A DNA stretch of 35,713 nt from Chloroflexota bacterium (GCA_029555965.1 JAKQHY010000089.1:1-35713), one strand, 5' to 3'. Shown: positions 24,201 to 31,951, counted from the stretch's first letter. Program-made: numbers and translations. The notes: generated from the sequence alone by a model not told the origin.

Positions 24201-25492
24201 AACGCCAGCCTGGCCCACACGGAGACGTCATACTGAACGCCTACCGTCACCACGTCGCGTATATCCAGGATGGGGGCGTGCCAGTTTGCTGTGCGCCCGC
24301 TCATTTTGAGACTGTGCGTGCCGCCATGGGCGACTTCGGTGCTATTTTCGACGACCCCAAACCCGTAGCGCGCCGCCCATCCCTGGGTCGTGCCGTCCTC
24401 GAAGCCGTGGAAGATGTTGACTTCCTGCGTCGGTGGCTCGGCGGTCATGACGATGACGATGTCATCAATATAGTAGGCCGCAGTTGCACTATCGCTTTCC
24501 AGGTACAGATTCAACCCCTCAGCCGGGTCGGCGAAAGTGTAGGAGCCGCTCAGTGTGACCCACGCTGCATCGGTCACACCTGCCGGATCGCTCGGTGCGA
24601 TCCAGTCCCAGGTGGTATCCCCGCCGACGGGGGTGCGCTCCATCGCCATGATGATCCGCGCCGGGGCTTCCCCCGCCGCCATGCGGACGCTGGCGGTGAT
24701 GGCATACGTGGCGCCGGGAACCAACAGGCTCTGCACGTTGACCGCCGGGCTATTCCAGCCGGCTGTGCGGCCCGTCGTGAGCAAGCTGTACGTGCCGGAA
24801 TGGGCTTGCGCGGACGATGCCTCCACGTCGGCATCCCCCCGCCCGTACCAGCCCTGCGTCGTGTTGTCCTCGAAGTCGTACTGTGCGACGTATGGCGTTG
24901 GCGGGGCCACGGTCATGACGATGGCGATGTCATCAATATAGTAGGCCGCCGTCGCACTATCGCTTTCCAGGTACAGATTCAACCCCTCAGCCGGGTCGGC
25001 GAAGGTGTAGGAGCCGGCCAGTGTGACCCAAGCTGCATCAGTCACGCCTGCCGGATCGCTCGGTGCGATCCAGTCCCAGGTGGTATCCCCGCCGACGGGG
25101 GTGCGCTCCATCGCCATGATGATCCGCGCCGGGGCTTCCCCCGCCGCCATGCGGACACTCGCCGTGATAGCATACGTGGCGCCGGGAACCAACAGGCTCT
25201 GCACGTTGACCGCCGGGCTATTCCAGCCGGCTGTGCGGCCCGTCGTGAGCAAGCTGTAGGTGCCCGAATGGGCTTGCGCGGACGATGCCTCCACGTCGGC
25301 ATCCCCCCGCCCGTACCAGCCCTGCGTCGTGTTGTCCTCGAAGTCGTACTCCACGATGACCGTGGCCTGCGGCGCCGACGGCGCGGAGTACATCGGCGCC
25401 GGGAACGCAAAGCCGCTTAGCACGGCGGCGATCAGGGTCAAGGCGACCGCTGCTCGCCAAAAGGTTTTTCCTATTGAAATCTGGTGTAACAT
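21266..25492 (-). CDS. Secreted multidomain GH10 endo-1,4-beta-xylanase
   Basis: A 1408-residue exported enzyme that should cut internal beta-1,4 bonds of xylan. Order: signal peptide (1 to about 43); three beta-sandwich carbohydrate-binding modules of CBM4/9/22 type at about 49-195, 205-351 and 361-507, each starting with an FED..TQGW motif; a GH10 barrel at about 520-855 with acid/base E653 in WDVVNE and nucleophile E759 in ITELD; two CBM9-like domains (about 866-1015 and 1030-1215) with the repeated VEIFVDQNN-type segment; an InlB-type beta repeat (about 1222-1292); a PKD-like domain (about 1298-1390); and the tail TYLIYLPLVMRAAP. Modules 1 and 2 are almost identical. AGGAGG precedes the ATG. 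No transporter or other glycosidase genes accompany it. Confidence 0.95.
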   Translation of the reverse strand: MLHQISIGKTFWRAAVALTLIAAVLSGFAFPAPMYSAPSAPQATVIVEYDFEDNTTQGWYGRGDADVEASSAQAHSGTYSLLTTGRTAGWNSPAVNVQSLLVPGATYAITASVRMAAGEAPARIIMAMERTPVGGDTTWDWIAPSDPAGVTDAAWVTLAGSYTFADPAEGLNLYLESDSATAAYYIDDIAIVMTVAPPTPYVAQYDFEDNTTQGWYGRGDADVEASSAQAHSGTYSLLTTGRTAGWNSPAVNVQSLLVPGATYAITASVRMAAGEAPARIIMAMERTPVGGDTTWDWIAPSDPAGVTDAAWVTLSGSYTFADPAEGLNLYLESDSATAAYYIDDIVIVMTAEPPTQEVNIFHGFEDGTTQGWAARYGFGVVENSTEVAHGGTHSLKMSGRTANWHAPILDIRDVVTVGVQYDVSVWARLALTETTTDMRVSVEFKPAGIPTSTYQTVINNAPVSPDGWTQFAGKYTLAQEVDYLTIYLETASAPTATFYIDDFSFSNTSHPPIQTDIPSVYETYASDFIVGAALETDGIASTRHEQLTLKHFNSVTAGNAMKPGPIHPSEDVYNWTNADMVANFARDNGLYVHGHTLVWHSQAAEWMFKDANGDPLEATPQNKQLLLDRMEAHIRTVVPRYNDVVNVWDVVNEVIDPAEDDCLRRSEWYRLAGTDYISVAFQIAREMAPTATLILNDYGETSPAKRQCMYDVVKNLQDQGVPIDGIGMQMHINIQNPTVAAIEETIEMFAELGEVHITELDMSIYPNDTDRYTTVPPEVLIKQGYRYKAIFEALRRQGAAGTGNLQSVTFWGLADDATWLTWHPIERINLPLLFDEELQAKHAYWGIIDPSRLPVFVQEQFVSRATPVLDGATETLWDMLPWIEIPAAGDLAAAFQARWDEDYLYVIVDVQDATTSTEDMVEIFVDQNNAKTTTYQNDDLHYTFPSQTMMLHYVITPNDQGYVLEARIPVSVALASGARLGFDLRVTDSSQPTEPISWNDPTHSQNTNPSQFGTLILIDELRLTTAIQGTPVIDGRWEALWTSATEIETAVWVTGRSGATAKVRTLWDEDHLYIYAVVSDTLLSKASANAWEEDSIEVFIDQNNSKAASYEPDDGQFRVNFDNEPSFNGAAASADTLTSATWIIPADQTVLLDGTYVVEAAISLTHVTPAPGVFIGFDFQVNNDEDGNGARDSVVVWNDPTGQSYQNTSRLGVLQFITKTFELTVETTGTGSGTVMPVVGTHTYPAGAQVVLTATAAAGSEFVGWGGDASGTDATTVVVMDSDKTAVAAFNLADVCVDVTDVTLTRLTTGNIYPGTEVQFRATIAPATAIPYTYTVDYGAGPSAPVSTVNNPLTFSHTFATTGTKTVTFAAWNCEMTVPLTDMAQLTVLAPAPTTYLIYLPLVMRAAP
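24437..25348 (-). repeat. Tandem duplication of a carbohydrate-binding module
   Basis: Two in-frame copies of about 444 bases (24905-25348 and 24437-24880) repeat at a spacing of 468 bases, or 156 codons. The encoded modules (residues about 49-195 and 205-351 of the xylanase) differ at very few positions, and the DNA is also nearly identical, so the duplication is recent or kept alike by gene conversion. The third module is clearly diverged. Confidence 0.93.
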
Positions 25493-25670
25493 TTTCCCTC
25501 CTAAGTTTGATTTTTGGGTTTAGTAGAATCTATTTATCCGAATGGCTAGAATCTTTTGGCTTCGTTTGACCTCCTTTCGCTGGTGTGGGTGGATCAGACA
25601 CGGTGCTCGCCCGCAGCGCGTTCACGCTAGACGCGCCAGGACTTTCGGAATTTTCCAGTGGCTCGATATT

Positions 25671-25697
25671 ATTATACTCAAATACCTTGCGGGTCAA
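25671..25697 (-). promoter_or_regulatory. Candidate promoter of the xylanase gene
   Basis: On the minus strand TTGACC (25692-25697) and a perfect TATAAT (25671-25676) are 15 bases apart, slightly shorter than the ideal 17. It would give a leader of about 170 bases before the xylanase start codon. Confidence 0.5.
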
Positions 25698-25824
25698 TAA
25701 GTTGTCGTAATCTAAAGGTGCAATTCCCCATCCTGCGTCATGCCGAACGCTGTTTGTGCAGAATCTTATGCCGCCCGCCCGCCGCCTGCGAAACTTTGAC
25801 GGGCGCCTCACGCAATGCGCAATA

Positions 25825-25853
25825 TTGACCCTCTGATTGTCCTATGCTATACT
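25825..25853 (+). promoter_or_regulatory. Near-consensus sigma-70-type promoter of pspA
   Basis: TTGACC (25825-25830), a 17-base spacer and TATACT (25848-25853) with a TG extension one base before the -10. Transcription should start near 25860, about 100 bases before the pspA-like ATG. This is a housekeeping-type promoter; no sigma-54 (GG-N10-GC) site is apparent, unlike enterobacterial pspA. Confidence 0.75.
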
Positions 25854-25959
25854 GAAACTGGCGGGGCCACAATGGAGGGTATTTCTGCGCAACTTATTCC
25901 CCTCATTACCCGTAATATGAAAATGTAACTTTGGTTCACATCTCATAGGAGGCAAACTG

Positions 25960-26640
25960 ATGGCAACTTTATTAGATAAAATTTCAACGTTGATTTCGGC
26001 TAACCTGCACGCGCTGGTGGACAAGGCCCTGAAGAGCAACAACATCGCCGTGGTGGATCAGTACATTCGCCAGGTGGAAGATAGCCTGGAAGACCTGGAA
26101 GATGCGGCAGCCACCGTGGGCGGCGAAGTCAAATCGCTCAAGCGCAAGTTGGTGGAGATGGAGCAGAAGGTGGCCGATTTCGACCGCGCCATTGACACCT
26201 TCTTGATGGAGGGCAACGAGTCGGGTGCCACTGCCGTACAGAGTCGGTTGAATAGCACGCAACGCTTGGTAGAAACTTACACGGAGCAGATTGCTCGGCA
26301 GGAAGCGGAATTCCAGCAACTGCTGGACGCCAAAGTCAAACTGGAGGCCCGCCTGGCAACGATGAAGCAGCAACGCGAAGAGCTGCGCGCCCTCTTGGAA
26401 CTGGCGAAGAGCAAGGAAATCTCCGTCAAAGCGATGAAAGGGCTGGACGATTTGGTGGGCGTTGGCGATTCCGACATCAGCCGGATTGCCGGCAGCATCT
26501 ACGCGCGGTTGGATAAGGCCTCGACCGCCGTGGAAATGCGCGCGGCTAACCTGGACGCCCAGATTGACGATGTTCTGGATCGCGGCGCGATCAATTCCCA
26601 ACTGGAAGAGCGCCGCAAACGGTTGGGGTTGAGCGAATAA
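25960..26640 (+). CDS. pspA: PspA/IM30 family membrane-stress protein
   Basis: A 226-residue, almost wholly helical protein (ESCRT-III-like family) that binds and stabilises the inner face of the cytoplasmic membrane under stress. It starts with an amphipathic helix (MATLLDKISTLISANLHALVDKAL), the membrane-binding part of the family, then long coiled coils rich in Glu, Gln, Lys and Arg from about 45 to 165 and a further helix before the ERRKRLGLSE end. AGGAGG lies 7 bases before the ATG. It heads a plus-strand gene run of membrane-anchored solute-binding-like and VWA proteins. No PspB, C or F homologues are seen. Confidence 0.9.
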   Translation: MATLLDKISTLISANLHALVDKALKSNNIAVVDQYIRQVEDSLEDLEDAAATVGGEVKSLKRKLVEMEQKVADFDRAIDTFLMEGNESGATAVQSRLNSTQRLVETYTEQIARQEAEFQQLLDAKVKLEARLATMKQQREELRALLELAKSKEISVKAMKGLDDLVGVGDSDISRIAGSIYARLDKASTAVEMRAANLDAQIDDVLDRGAINSQLEERRKRLGLSE

Positions 26641-26658
26641 GAAACTCATCGTATGTAC

Positions 26659-26685
26659 AAGGGGCGAGGATACCCTCGCCCCTTT
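26659..26685 (+). terminator. Hairpin after pspA (terminator or attenuator)
   Basis: AAGGGGCGAGG pairs perfectly with CCTCGCCCCTT around a 4-base loop; only TTTGT follows, so the T-tract is short. It may let part of the transcript read on into the solute-binding-like gene 40 bases downstream. Confidence 0.65.
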
Positions 26686-26724
26686 GTCACATAAACCCCA
26701 TTCACTATTCTTGAGGGAGACGGT

Positions 26725-27987
26725 ATGGAACGCACACGGTGGATCTTTATAGGCATCTTGGCGCTGGTTGTCGCCATTATTGGTGTGTCTATTGGGATAG
26801 GCTGGCTCACAAAGAATAATAATGCTTCCGCCGGTGGGCTGGAACTGGAACGCCCTCAAGCAATCACGGTGCGTGTCCTGACCGCCTTGCCGGTGGAACC
26901 CTGGGTGCGTAGCGCTGCTGAGCAATTCAACGCCAGCAATCCTATGTTGGAAGGCGTTCCTATCCAGGTGGAAATCCTTGCTATGGATGGTCTGACGGCC
27001 CTGGGGCGTTGGGATCGTAATGAATTCGGCGCGTTGGAAGCGGGCGTAGATGTGGCAAATTTGACGTCAGCCCAAGAGGCCGCATTGGATGACTTTCCAA
27101 CAGTGTGGATTCCTGACAGTCGCTACCTGGTGGAATTGGCGAATGCTTCCTACAAGGAGCGGTTGGGCCGCGATGTATTCTTGACCGATGGTCAATATCG
27201 CGCCCGCCCCATCGCCATCAGCCTCTTCACCTGGGGTATTTACGAGAGTCGCGCAAAGGTGTTGGAGGCTAAATACGGCGAAGTCAGTTGGCGCACCATC
27301 CACGACGCGGCGATTGCGAAGGGCGGCTGGCCGGAGCTCGGCGGCGACGGCGGGTGGGGCTACTTTAAACTCGTCGTTCCCAACCCCAACAAAAACGCCG
27401 GCGGGCTGGCGGCCATGGTGGCGGCCGCCGGGGAATATTACGGGCGCACCGACATCGGCGTGGCCGACTTCACCGATCCCGCTTTCCAGACATGGCTCAA
27501 AGAGTTGATGGGGTCCGTAACCGACTTTAGCAGCGCCAGCGCTTATACGGCGGAAGACTTTGCGCTTTTTGGCTACAGCGTGGGGGACGGCGGGCAATTG
27601 TTGGAAAGCGATCTGCTGCAAAACATGCAAGGCATCCTCAATCGGTGGGACGACCCCTTGAAATTGTATTATCCGCGCTATGTCACCTGGTTCGAATTCC
27701 CTTTCACAATATGGGTTGGGCCGGAAACCAGCGCCTTGGAGAAAAACGCTGCATTGGAATTCCAAAAATTCCTGCTGGCCGAGGAACAGCAGAAAGCCGC
27801 TTTGGTGTATGGCCTGCGTCCGGCGAATCCCAACGTCCCGGTGGACGCCATCCCGGAAAGTCTCTTCGTTAAGTGGAGCGACCGCGGGGTGGAGCCGGTG
27901 GTGCCGCGCAGCGACGCGATGCGCAATCCCGACCGGGATGTGCTGCTGGCGTTGTTGCGCTGGTTCGAGTTGAATGTAGCGAATTGA
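26725..27987 (+). CDS. Membrane-anchored extracellular solute-binding-like protein
   Basis: A 420-residue protein with one N-terminal membrane segment (about 6-28) that lacks a lipobox or clear cleavage site, so it is probably kept as an anchor. The rest has the look of a type 2 periplasmic-binding fold: a first strand ITVRVLTALPVEPWVRSAAEQFNAS, central VSWRTIHDAAIAKG, and C-terminal LEFQKFLLAEEQQKAALVYGLRPANP, a typical SBP ending. GAGGGAGA lies before the ATG. It is followed after 10 bases by a gene for a similar domain joined to VWA. No permease or ATPase gene is in the window, so a transport role is doubtful; ligand unknown. Confidence 0.8.
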   Translation: MERTRWIFIGILALVVAIIGVSIGIGWLTKNNNASAGGLELERPQAITVRVLTALPVEPWVRSAAEQFNASNPMLEGVPIQVEILAMDGLTALGRWDRNEFGALEAGVDVANLTSAQEAALDDFPTVWIPDSRYLVELANASYKERLGRDVFLTDGQYRARPIAISLFTWGIYESRAKVLEAKYGEVSWRTIHDAAIAKGGWPELGGDGGWGYFKLVVPNPNKNAGGLAAMVAAAGEYYGRTDIGVADFTDPAFQTWLKELMGSVTDFSSASAYTAEDFALFGYSVGDGGQLLESDLLQNMQGILNRWDDPLKLYYPRYVTWFEFPFTIWVGPETSALEKNAALEFQKFLLAEEQQKAALVYGLRPANPNVPVDAIPESLFVKWSDRGVEPVVPRSDAMRNPDRDVLLALLRWFELNVAN

Positions 27988-27997
27988 TGGGGGCGGT

Positions 27998-29746
27998 ATG
28001 AGCGAGAGGCGCAGTGCGGCAAATTACCAAACCTGGATCATCATTGGCTTAGCTTTATTGATTGTAGCCTGCTTGTGTGTGGGCGTGGTTGTGTGGGCCG
28101 GCGACGCCTTGTTTGGCGCGTTACCGCTTCCCGGCAGAGATGAAGTCAAACTTCCCCGCAGCGCCACGGCAGACTTGACCGTCGCTGTGTCGCCGGGCAT
28201 GGCGCCGACGTTGAACAAGCTGGTCGAGACGTTTAACGCGCGCGGCCTGAAGACGCCGGATAACACCCCCATGGTGGTGCGCACGCTGACATTGGTTCCC
28301 GAAGAGATGGTGGCTCAAAGCCTGGGGCAGCCAGCCTTTCAGGCGCTCGCCCCGGACAGCAGCCTGTGGTTGAGCCAGATTGACCGCCAATGGGCGGCGG
28401 CGCAAGGCGCGGCCGAGGGCGACGAAAGCGTCATCCCCATCGGCTACCGGCGCTTCAGCAACCCGGTGCGCTATGCCGTCAGCCCCGTCGTCATTGCAGC
28501 GTGGGAGAGTGTGGCGCGCGAGTTGGGTTGGCCGGAGCGCGCCGTCGGTTGGCAGGACATCCAGAACAAAGCGACCGCCGATCCGAACTTCAAATGGAAC
28601 CATCCTAGCACCGGGCACGCCAGCGGCCTGCTGGCGACGTTGGCCGAATTCTACGCCGGCGCCGGCCTGACGCGCGGTCTCACCCCGGAAGCAGCGACGG
28701 CGCAAGCCACGCTCGACTACGTGCGGGCAGTGGAAGCGACGGTGCGCTTCTACGGCGAGGGCGAGGATGCCATTGTGAGCCGCCTGGCAGGGGAAGGTCG
28801 CGGTTTTCTTGACGCTTTCGTGACGCAGGAGCAGTTGGTCATTCACTGGAATCAGACGCAATCTGGTGAGCGCCTGATTGCACTCTATCCGGCGGAAGGG
28901 ACGTTGTGGGCCGACCATCCCCTGGCGTTGCTCGAACTGGGCGCCCCCGGCGAGACGCCCCTCAGCGATAACCAACGGCGCACGTATCGCGCCCTGGCGG
29001 ACTACCTGACCTCGCCCGAAGCGCAACAGGCGTTGCTTGCCGCGGGGTATCGCCCCGCAGACATGACCTTACAATTGGATGCCGGGAACAGCCCCTTCCT
29101 TCAAAACGACGCCGTGGATTGGCGGCAGCCGCAGACGACCCTGCAAATTCCCGATGACAGCGTGGTGGCCGTGGTGCAGAATGTGTGGTGGTACACTAAG
29201 CGACCGACCAACGTCTTCCTGGTCGTAGACACCAGCGGCAGTATGCAGGGCAACAAGATAGACTTGACTAAGCTGGCCCTGCACGCCTTTATTGATCAGA
29301 TTCGGGGCGACCGCGATCAGTTGGGCTTGATTGCGTTCTCAACCGGGGTATCTGTTTTGCGTTCCATGCAACCTCTTGATGAGGCGGGACGCGAAGACAT
29401 GCATAATGCCGTCAACCGTATGAGCGCCGAGGGCAACACCGCCTTAATTGATGGGGTATGGGAAGCGTATCGCCTGTTGCAGGCGCAGGGAGATACGGAA
29501 GCTATCAATGCCATTGTGGTGATGACGGATGGTCAGGAAAACAACAGCGCGCATCGCATGTCCGAATTAAAAGAACAATGGGGGGCGGCGCAAGGGCCTT
29601 CAGTGGTGATCTTCACTATCGCTTTCGGCAGTAATGCCGACGAGGATGTGCTGCGCACGATGGCCGAAATCGGCGGCGGCCAGTATCGCCGGGCCGATGA
29701 GACCGACATCGAAGAATTGTACAAGATTATCTCGACATACTTCTAA
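27998..29746 (+). CDS. Membrane-anchored substrate-binding and VWA domain protein
   Basis: A 582-residue protein: an N-terminal membrane segment (about 13-34), a solute-binding-like domain (about 55-385, ending YLTSPEAQQALLAAGYRPAD) and a C-terminal von Willebrand A domain (about 400-582). The MIDAS metal site is complete: D411, S413 and S415 in DTSGSMQG, the Thr in GNTALIDG and the Asp in MTDGQE. The VWA domain should bind a divalent metal and a partner protein outside the cell. It follows the first solute-binding-like gene after 10 bases, with a G-rich ribosome-binding site between. The domain pairing is known from annotation in Chloroflexota and Actinomycetota, but I know of no established function. 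Confidence 0.88.
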   Translation: MSERRSAANYQTWIIIGLALLIVACLCVGVVVWAGDALFGALPLPGRDEVKLPRSATADLTVAVSPGMAPTLNKLVETFNARGLKTPDNTPMVVRTLTLVPEEMVAQSLGQPAFQALAPDSSLWLSQIDRQWAAAQGAAEGDESVIPIGYRRFSNPVRYAVSPVVIAAWESVARELGWPERAVGWQDIQNKATADPNFKWNHPSTGHASGLLATLAEFYAGAGLTRGLTPEAATAQATLDYVRAVEATVRFYGEGEDAIVSRLAGEGRGFLDAFVTQEQLVIHWNQTQSGERLIALYPAEGTLWADHPLALLELGAPGETPLSDNQRRTYRALADYLTSPEAQQALLAAGYRPADMTLQLDAGNSPFLQNDAVDWRQPQTTLQIPDDSVVAVVQNVWWYTKRPTNVFLVVDTSGSMQGNKIDLTKLALHAFIDQIRGDRDQLGLIAFSTGVSVLRSMQPLDEAGREDMHNAVNRMSAEGNTALIDGVWEAYRLLQAQGDTEAINAIVVMTDGQENNSAHRMSELKEQWGAAQGPSVVIFTIAFGSNADEDVLRTMAEIGGGQYRRADETDIEELYKIISTYF

Positions 29747-29795
29747 CGTCATTCGTAATCTGCTATTCGCTATTCGCCATTCGCTATTCATAACT
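29747..29795. repeat. Short ATTCGC-type direct repeats
   Basis: The 49 bases between the VWA gene and the next gene are made mostly of imperfect CTATTCGC/CCATTCGC units. They leave no Shine-Dalgarno sequence for the following ATG. Confidence 0.6.
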
Positions 29796-30614
29796 ATGAC
29801 CAAAACTCGTACTGATCTGGAAAAACAAGCCAAGCGCGCCATCTGGCAGTATGCTTTTATGCGCATGGAAAGCGCCATTGTGATTGGCGGCACGATTTTG
29901 TTGTCGTTCTTCTACCAATCTTTTATGCCACCCTGGTGGCCCGTGTGGGGCTGGCCGATGATGGGAGCGTTTGCGCTATCGTTGTTGGTTGTCTCTACTT
30001 TGACCGATAAGCAAACCCGTGTTAGGGTGCAGTCGGAGCTGTTGCAGGAGAATTTCAACCCGCGCGCCTTGGGCGATCCCCACCTGCGCCACGAAGTCAC
30101 CAAAGCCCTGGAATATCAGCGCAGTATTCGCTCCCACATTGCCCGCCAAAAGTCGGGCGTCCTCAAAGATCGCCTGACCGATACCGCCCGACAGATTGAA
30201 GACTGGGTCGGCAACATTCACAAACTGGCCGTGCAATTGGACGCCTACCATCACGACGAACTCCTGATGCAGGAGCGCAATTCCGTCCCCAGTGAATTGG
30301 AGACATTGCAATCCCGCCGCAGTGAAACGAACAATCCCGAAGTACGCCAGCAGCTCGACGAGGTGATCGCCAGCAAGCGCAAGCAGTGGGATTCACTCAA
30401 GGCGCTCGACGAGCGGATGGAGCAGGCCGATTTGCAGCTAGAACAGAGCAATACGGCTCTGGCGACCGTTTACAGCCAACTCCAACTTATCGGTGCGCAG
30501 GATAGTCAAGGCGGGCGTTCGGAGCGGCTGCGCCAGGATATTCAAGAACAGGTGGCGCGACTCAACGACCTGGTGAGCAGCATCAATGCCGTGTATGATT
30601 CTCAGGGAAGTTGA
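29796..30614 (+). CDS. Two-TM coiled-coil membrane protein of unknown function
   Basis: A 272-residue protein with two hydrophobic segments (about 24-40 and 46-68) separated by a very short Trp/Pro-rich turn, so the N-terminus and the long C-terminal part lie on the same, probably cytoplasmic, side. Residues 75-272 are hydrophilic and helical with heptad-like patterns, including Glu/Gln-rich stretches such as RMEQADLQLEQSN. The frame stays open upstream into the VWA gene, but the ATG at 29796 is the first after its stop and starts a basic MTKTRTDLEKQAKRA end. No ribosome-binding site is visible. The shape recalls XpaC-like proteins seen near TelA and PspA genes, but I cannot claim homology. 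Confidence 0.75.
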   Translation: MTKTRTDLEKQAKRAIWQYAFMRMESAIVIGGTILLSFFYQSFMPPWWPVWGWPMMGAFALSLLVVSTLTDKQTRVRVQSELLQENFNPRALGDPHLRHEVTKALEYQRSIRSHIARQKSGVLKDRLTDTARQIEDWVGNIHKLAVQLDAYHHDELLMQERNSVPSELETLQSRRSETNNPEVRQQLDEVIASKRKQWDSLKALDERMEQADLQLEQSNTALATVYSQLQLIGAQDSQGGRSERLRQDIQEQVARLNDLVSSINAVYDSQGS

Positions 30615-30684
30615 TAGGAAATAGGAGATAGGAGATAGGGATCAGCGAATGGCACCTATTTCCTATTTCCTATTTCCTATTTCT
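30613..30684. repeat. Imperfect palindrome of TAGGAAA/TTTCCTA units
   Basis: A left arm of GATAGGAAATAGGAG-type units (30613-30639) is mirrored by CCTATTTCCTATTTCC units (30655-30684). It fills the gap between the coiled-coil gene and the LivJ-like gene and could fold into a long hairpin. Confidence 0.75.
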
Positions 30685-30712
30685 TAATCTTCTCCATTGG
30701 GAGGGTTTTTCT

Positions 30713-31849
30713 ATGAGACGAATCCTTTTGTGTATGGCTTTACTGGTCCTCCTGACCGGCTGCGGGGGCGGCGGCGTGAAAGAGCCGACTAAAGGCGACG
30801 TCATTGTCTACGTGGCGGTGCCGCTCAGTGGCTTTCAGGCCAACGGTGGGCAGACGGTGTTGGGCGGCGTGCGGCTGGCGGCGGAAGAAGTCAACCGGCG
30901 CGGCGGGCTGCTGGGCTACCGGGTGGTCGTGCGGCCACTGGATGACGAGTCGGACAGCGACGTGGCCGTGGCGCAGGTCGCGCAAATCCAGGAGGCCTTG
31001 AGCAAAGGCGAGCGTGTCATCGCCGTGATCGGGCACCTGAACAGTGGGCAGACGTCCGCAGCGATGGAACTGTACAAAGATTTGCCCCTGATTGTGGTCA
31101 CGCCGACGGCCTCGGAGCAGAGTTTGAGCCAACATGGTTATACCAATTTCTTCCGCGTCAACGCCAGCGACGATGTGCAGGCCGCTGTGGACGCGCGTTT
31201 TCTCGTCGAGAAACTCGGCGTAAAGCGCATCGCAGTCGTCTACAACAACACGGACTACGGCAAGGGACTGGCGGCGTCTCTGATCAGAGAACTGGAGGCG
31301 CGCGGCGGGCAGGCCGCCGTCCAGATCGAGGTGGAAGAAGGGCAGAGCACCTACGACGCCGAAGTCCCGCAAATCCAGAGCGCCAATCCCGAAGCCATCT
31401 TCTACGCCGGCTACGAGATCGAGACCCCCTTCTTGCGCTACGCGCTGGTGAAGGCTGGTGTGACCGTCCCGATGTTGGCGAGCGACGGCGCATTCCTCTC
31501 CGCCACGATTGACGATTCCGACGGCGCGGCGGAAGGACTCTACGTGAGTGCGTTTGCGCCCAGCCCGGCGCAGGCGGCGGACGCCAAGTGGTTTGAGGCG
31601 TACCAGGTGGTCGAATACCGCAACCCGGACACCTACTCGGTCAACGGCTACGTGGCGATGCAGGTCCTCCTCGAAGGCGTGACGAAGGCCAACTCGTTGG
31701 AATCCGGCAAGATCGCCGGCGCCCTGCGAGGGAACAGCGTCCCTACCTTGCTCAACAGCCTGAGCTATCAGGCCAACGGCGACCTGGTGGATGCCAAAAT
31801 CTGGATTTACCAGGTGGTCGGGAGCGAATTCAAGCAGGTGGAATGGTAG
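30713..31849 (+). CDS. LivJ-type branched-chain-amino-acid-like substrate-binding lipoprotein
   Basis: A 378-residue exported lipoprotein: signal peptide with lipobox LLTGC (lipidated Cys17), then a type 1 periplasmic-binding fold (Peripla_BP_6). Family marks are VAVPLSGFQANGGQTVLGGVRLA..NRRGGLLG, VIGHLNSGQTSAAM, PLIVVTPTASEQSL, and VVYNNTDYGKGLA at the start of the second lobe. Relatives bind amino acids or amides for ABC import. No LivH, M, G or F genes are in the window, so it may serve as a sensor or share a distant transporter. A GGGAGGG site precedes the ATG, and a good terminator follows. Confidence 0.9.
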   Translation: MRRILLCMALLVLLTGCGGGGVKEPTKGDVIVYVAVPLSGFQANGGQTVLGGVRLAAEEVNRRGGLLGYRVVVRPLDDESDSDVAVAQVAQIQEALSKGERVIAVIGHLNSGQTSAAMELYKDLPLIVVTPTASEQSLSQHGYTNFFRVNASDDVQAAVDARFLVEKLGVKRIAVVYNNTDYGKGLAASLIRELEARGGQAAVQIEVEEGQSTYDAEVPQIQSANPEAIFYAGYEIETPFLRYALVKAGVTVPMLASDGAFLSATIDDSDGAAEGLYVSAFAPSPAQAADAKWFEAYQVVEYRNPDTYSVNGYVAMQVLLEGVTKANSLESGKIAGALRGNSVPTLLNSLSYQANGDLVDAKIWIYQVVGSEFKQVEW

Positions 31850-31900
31850 CCGGTGAGGTAGACGCTGTCGCCAGAGAGCTATGATAGCCATCAATAGGAT

Positions 31901-31935
31901 GGGGCAGACGCCTGTAGTCTGCCCCTATTTTGTTT
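31901..31935 (+). terminator. Rho-independent terminator after the LivJ-like gene
   Basis: GGGGCAGAC pairs with GTCTGCCCC around a 7-base loop and is followed by TATTTTGTTT. It ends the transcript 50 bases after the stop codon. Confidence 0.82.
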
Positions 31936-31951
31936 CCAAGCCATTATTGAA

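Larger units (their letters stand above)
25493..25959. other. Divergent intergenic region, xylanase / pspA
   Basis: A 467-base gap without a convincing gene. It holds a promoter for each side (25671-25697 minus, 25825-25853 plus), giving leaders of about 170 and 100 bases, and a decayed copy of a dispersed repeat near 25736-25766. A 93-codon open frame on the minus strand spans the promoter, has no recognisable domain and is not called. Confidence 0.7.

Noticed and set aside
23594..25420. A 608-codon open frame on the plus strand
   Set aside because: It lies wholly antisense to the xylanase carbohydrate-binding and GH10 domains; its composition (Arg, His, Gly, Asp) is typical of a reverse-frame shadow in GC-rich repeats.
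25530..25811. A 93-codon open frame on the minus strand between the xylanase and pspA genes
   Set aside because: It overlaps the likely xylanase promoter and a decayed repeat, is rich in Arg and Ser as in random frames, and has no recognisable domain or ribosome-binding site.
30740..31894. A 384-codon open frame on the minus strand
   Set aside because: Antisense to the LivJ-type lipoprotein, which has a lipobox, a family fold and a terminator.
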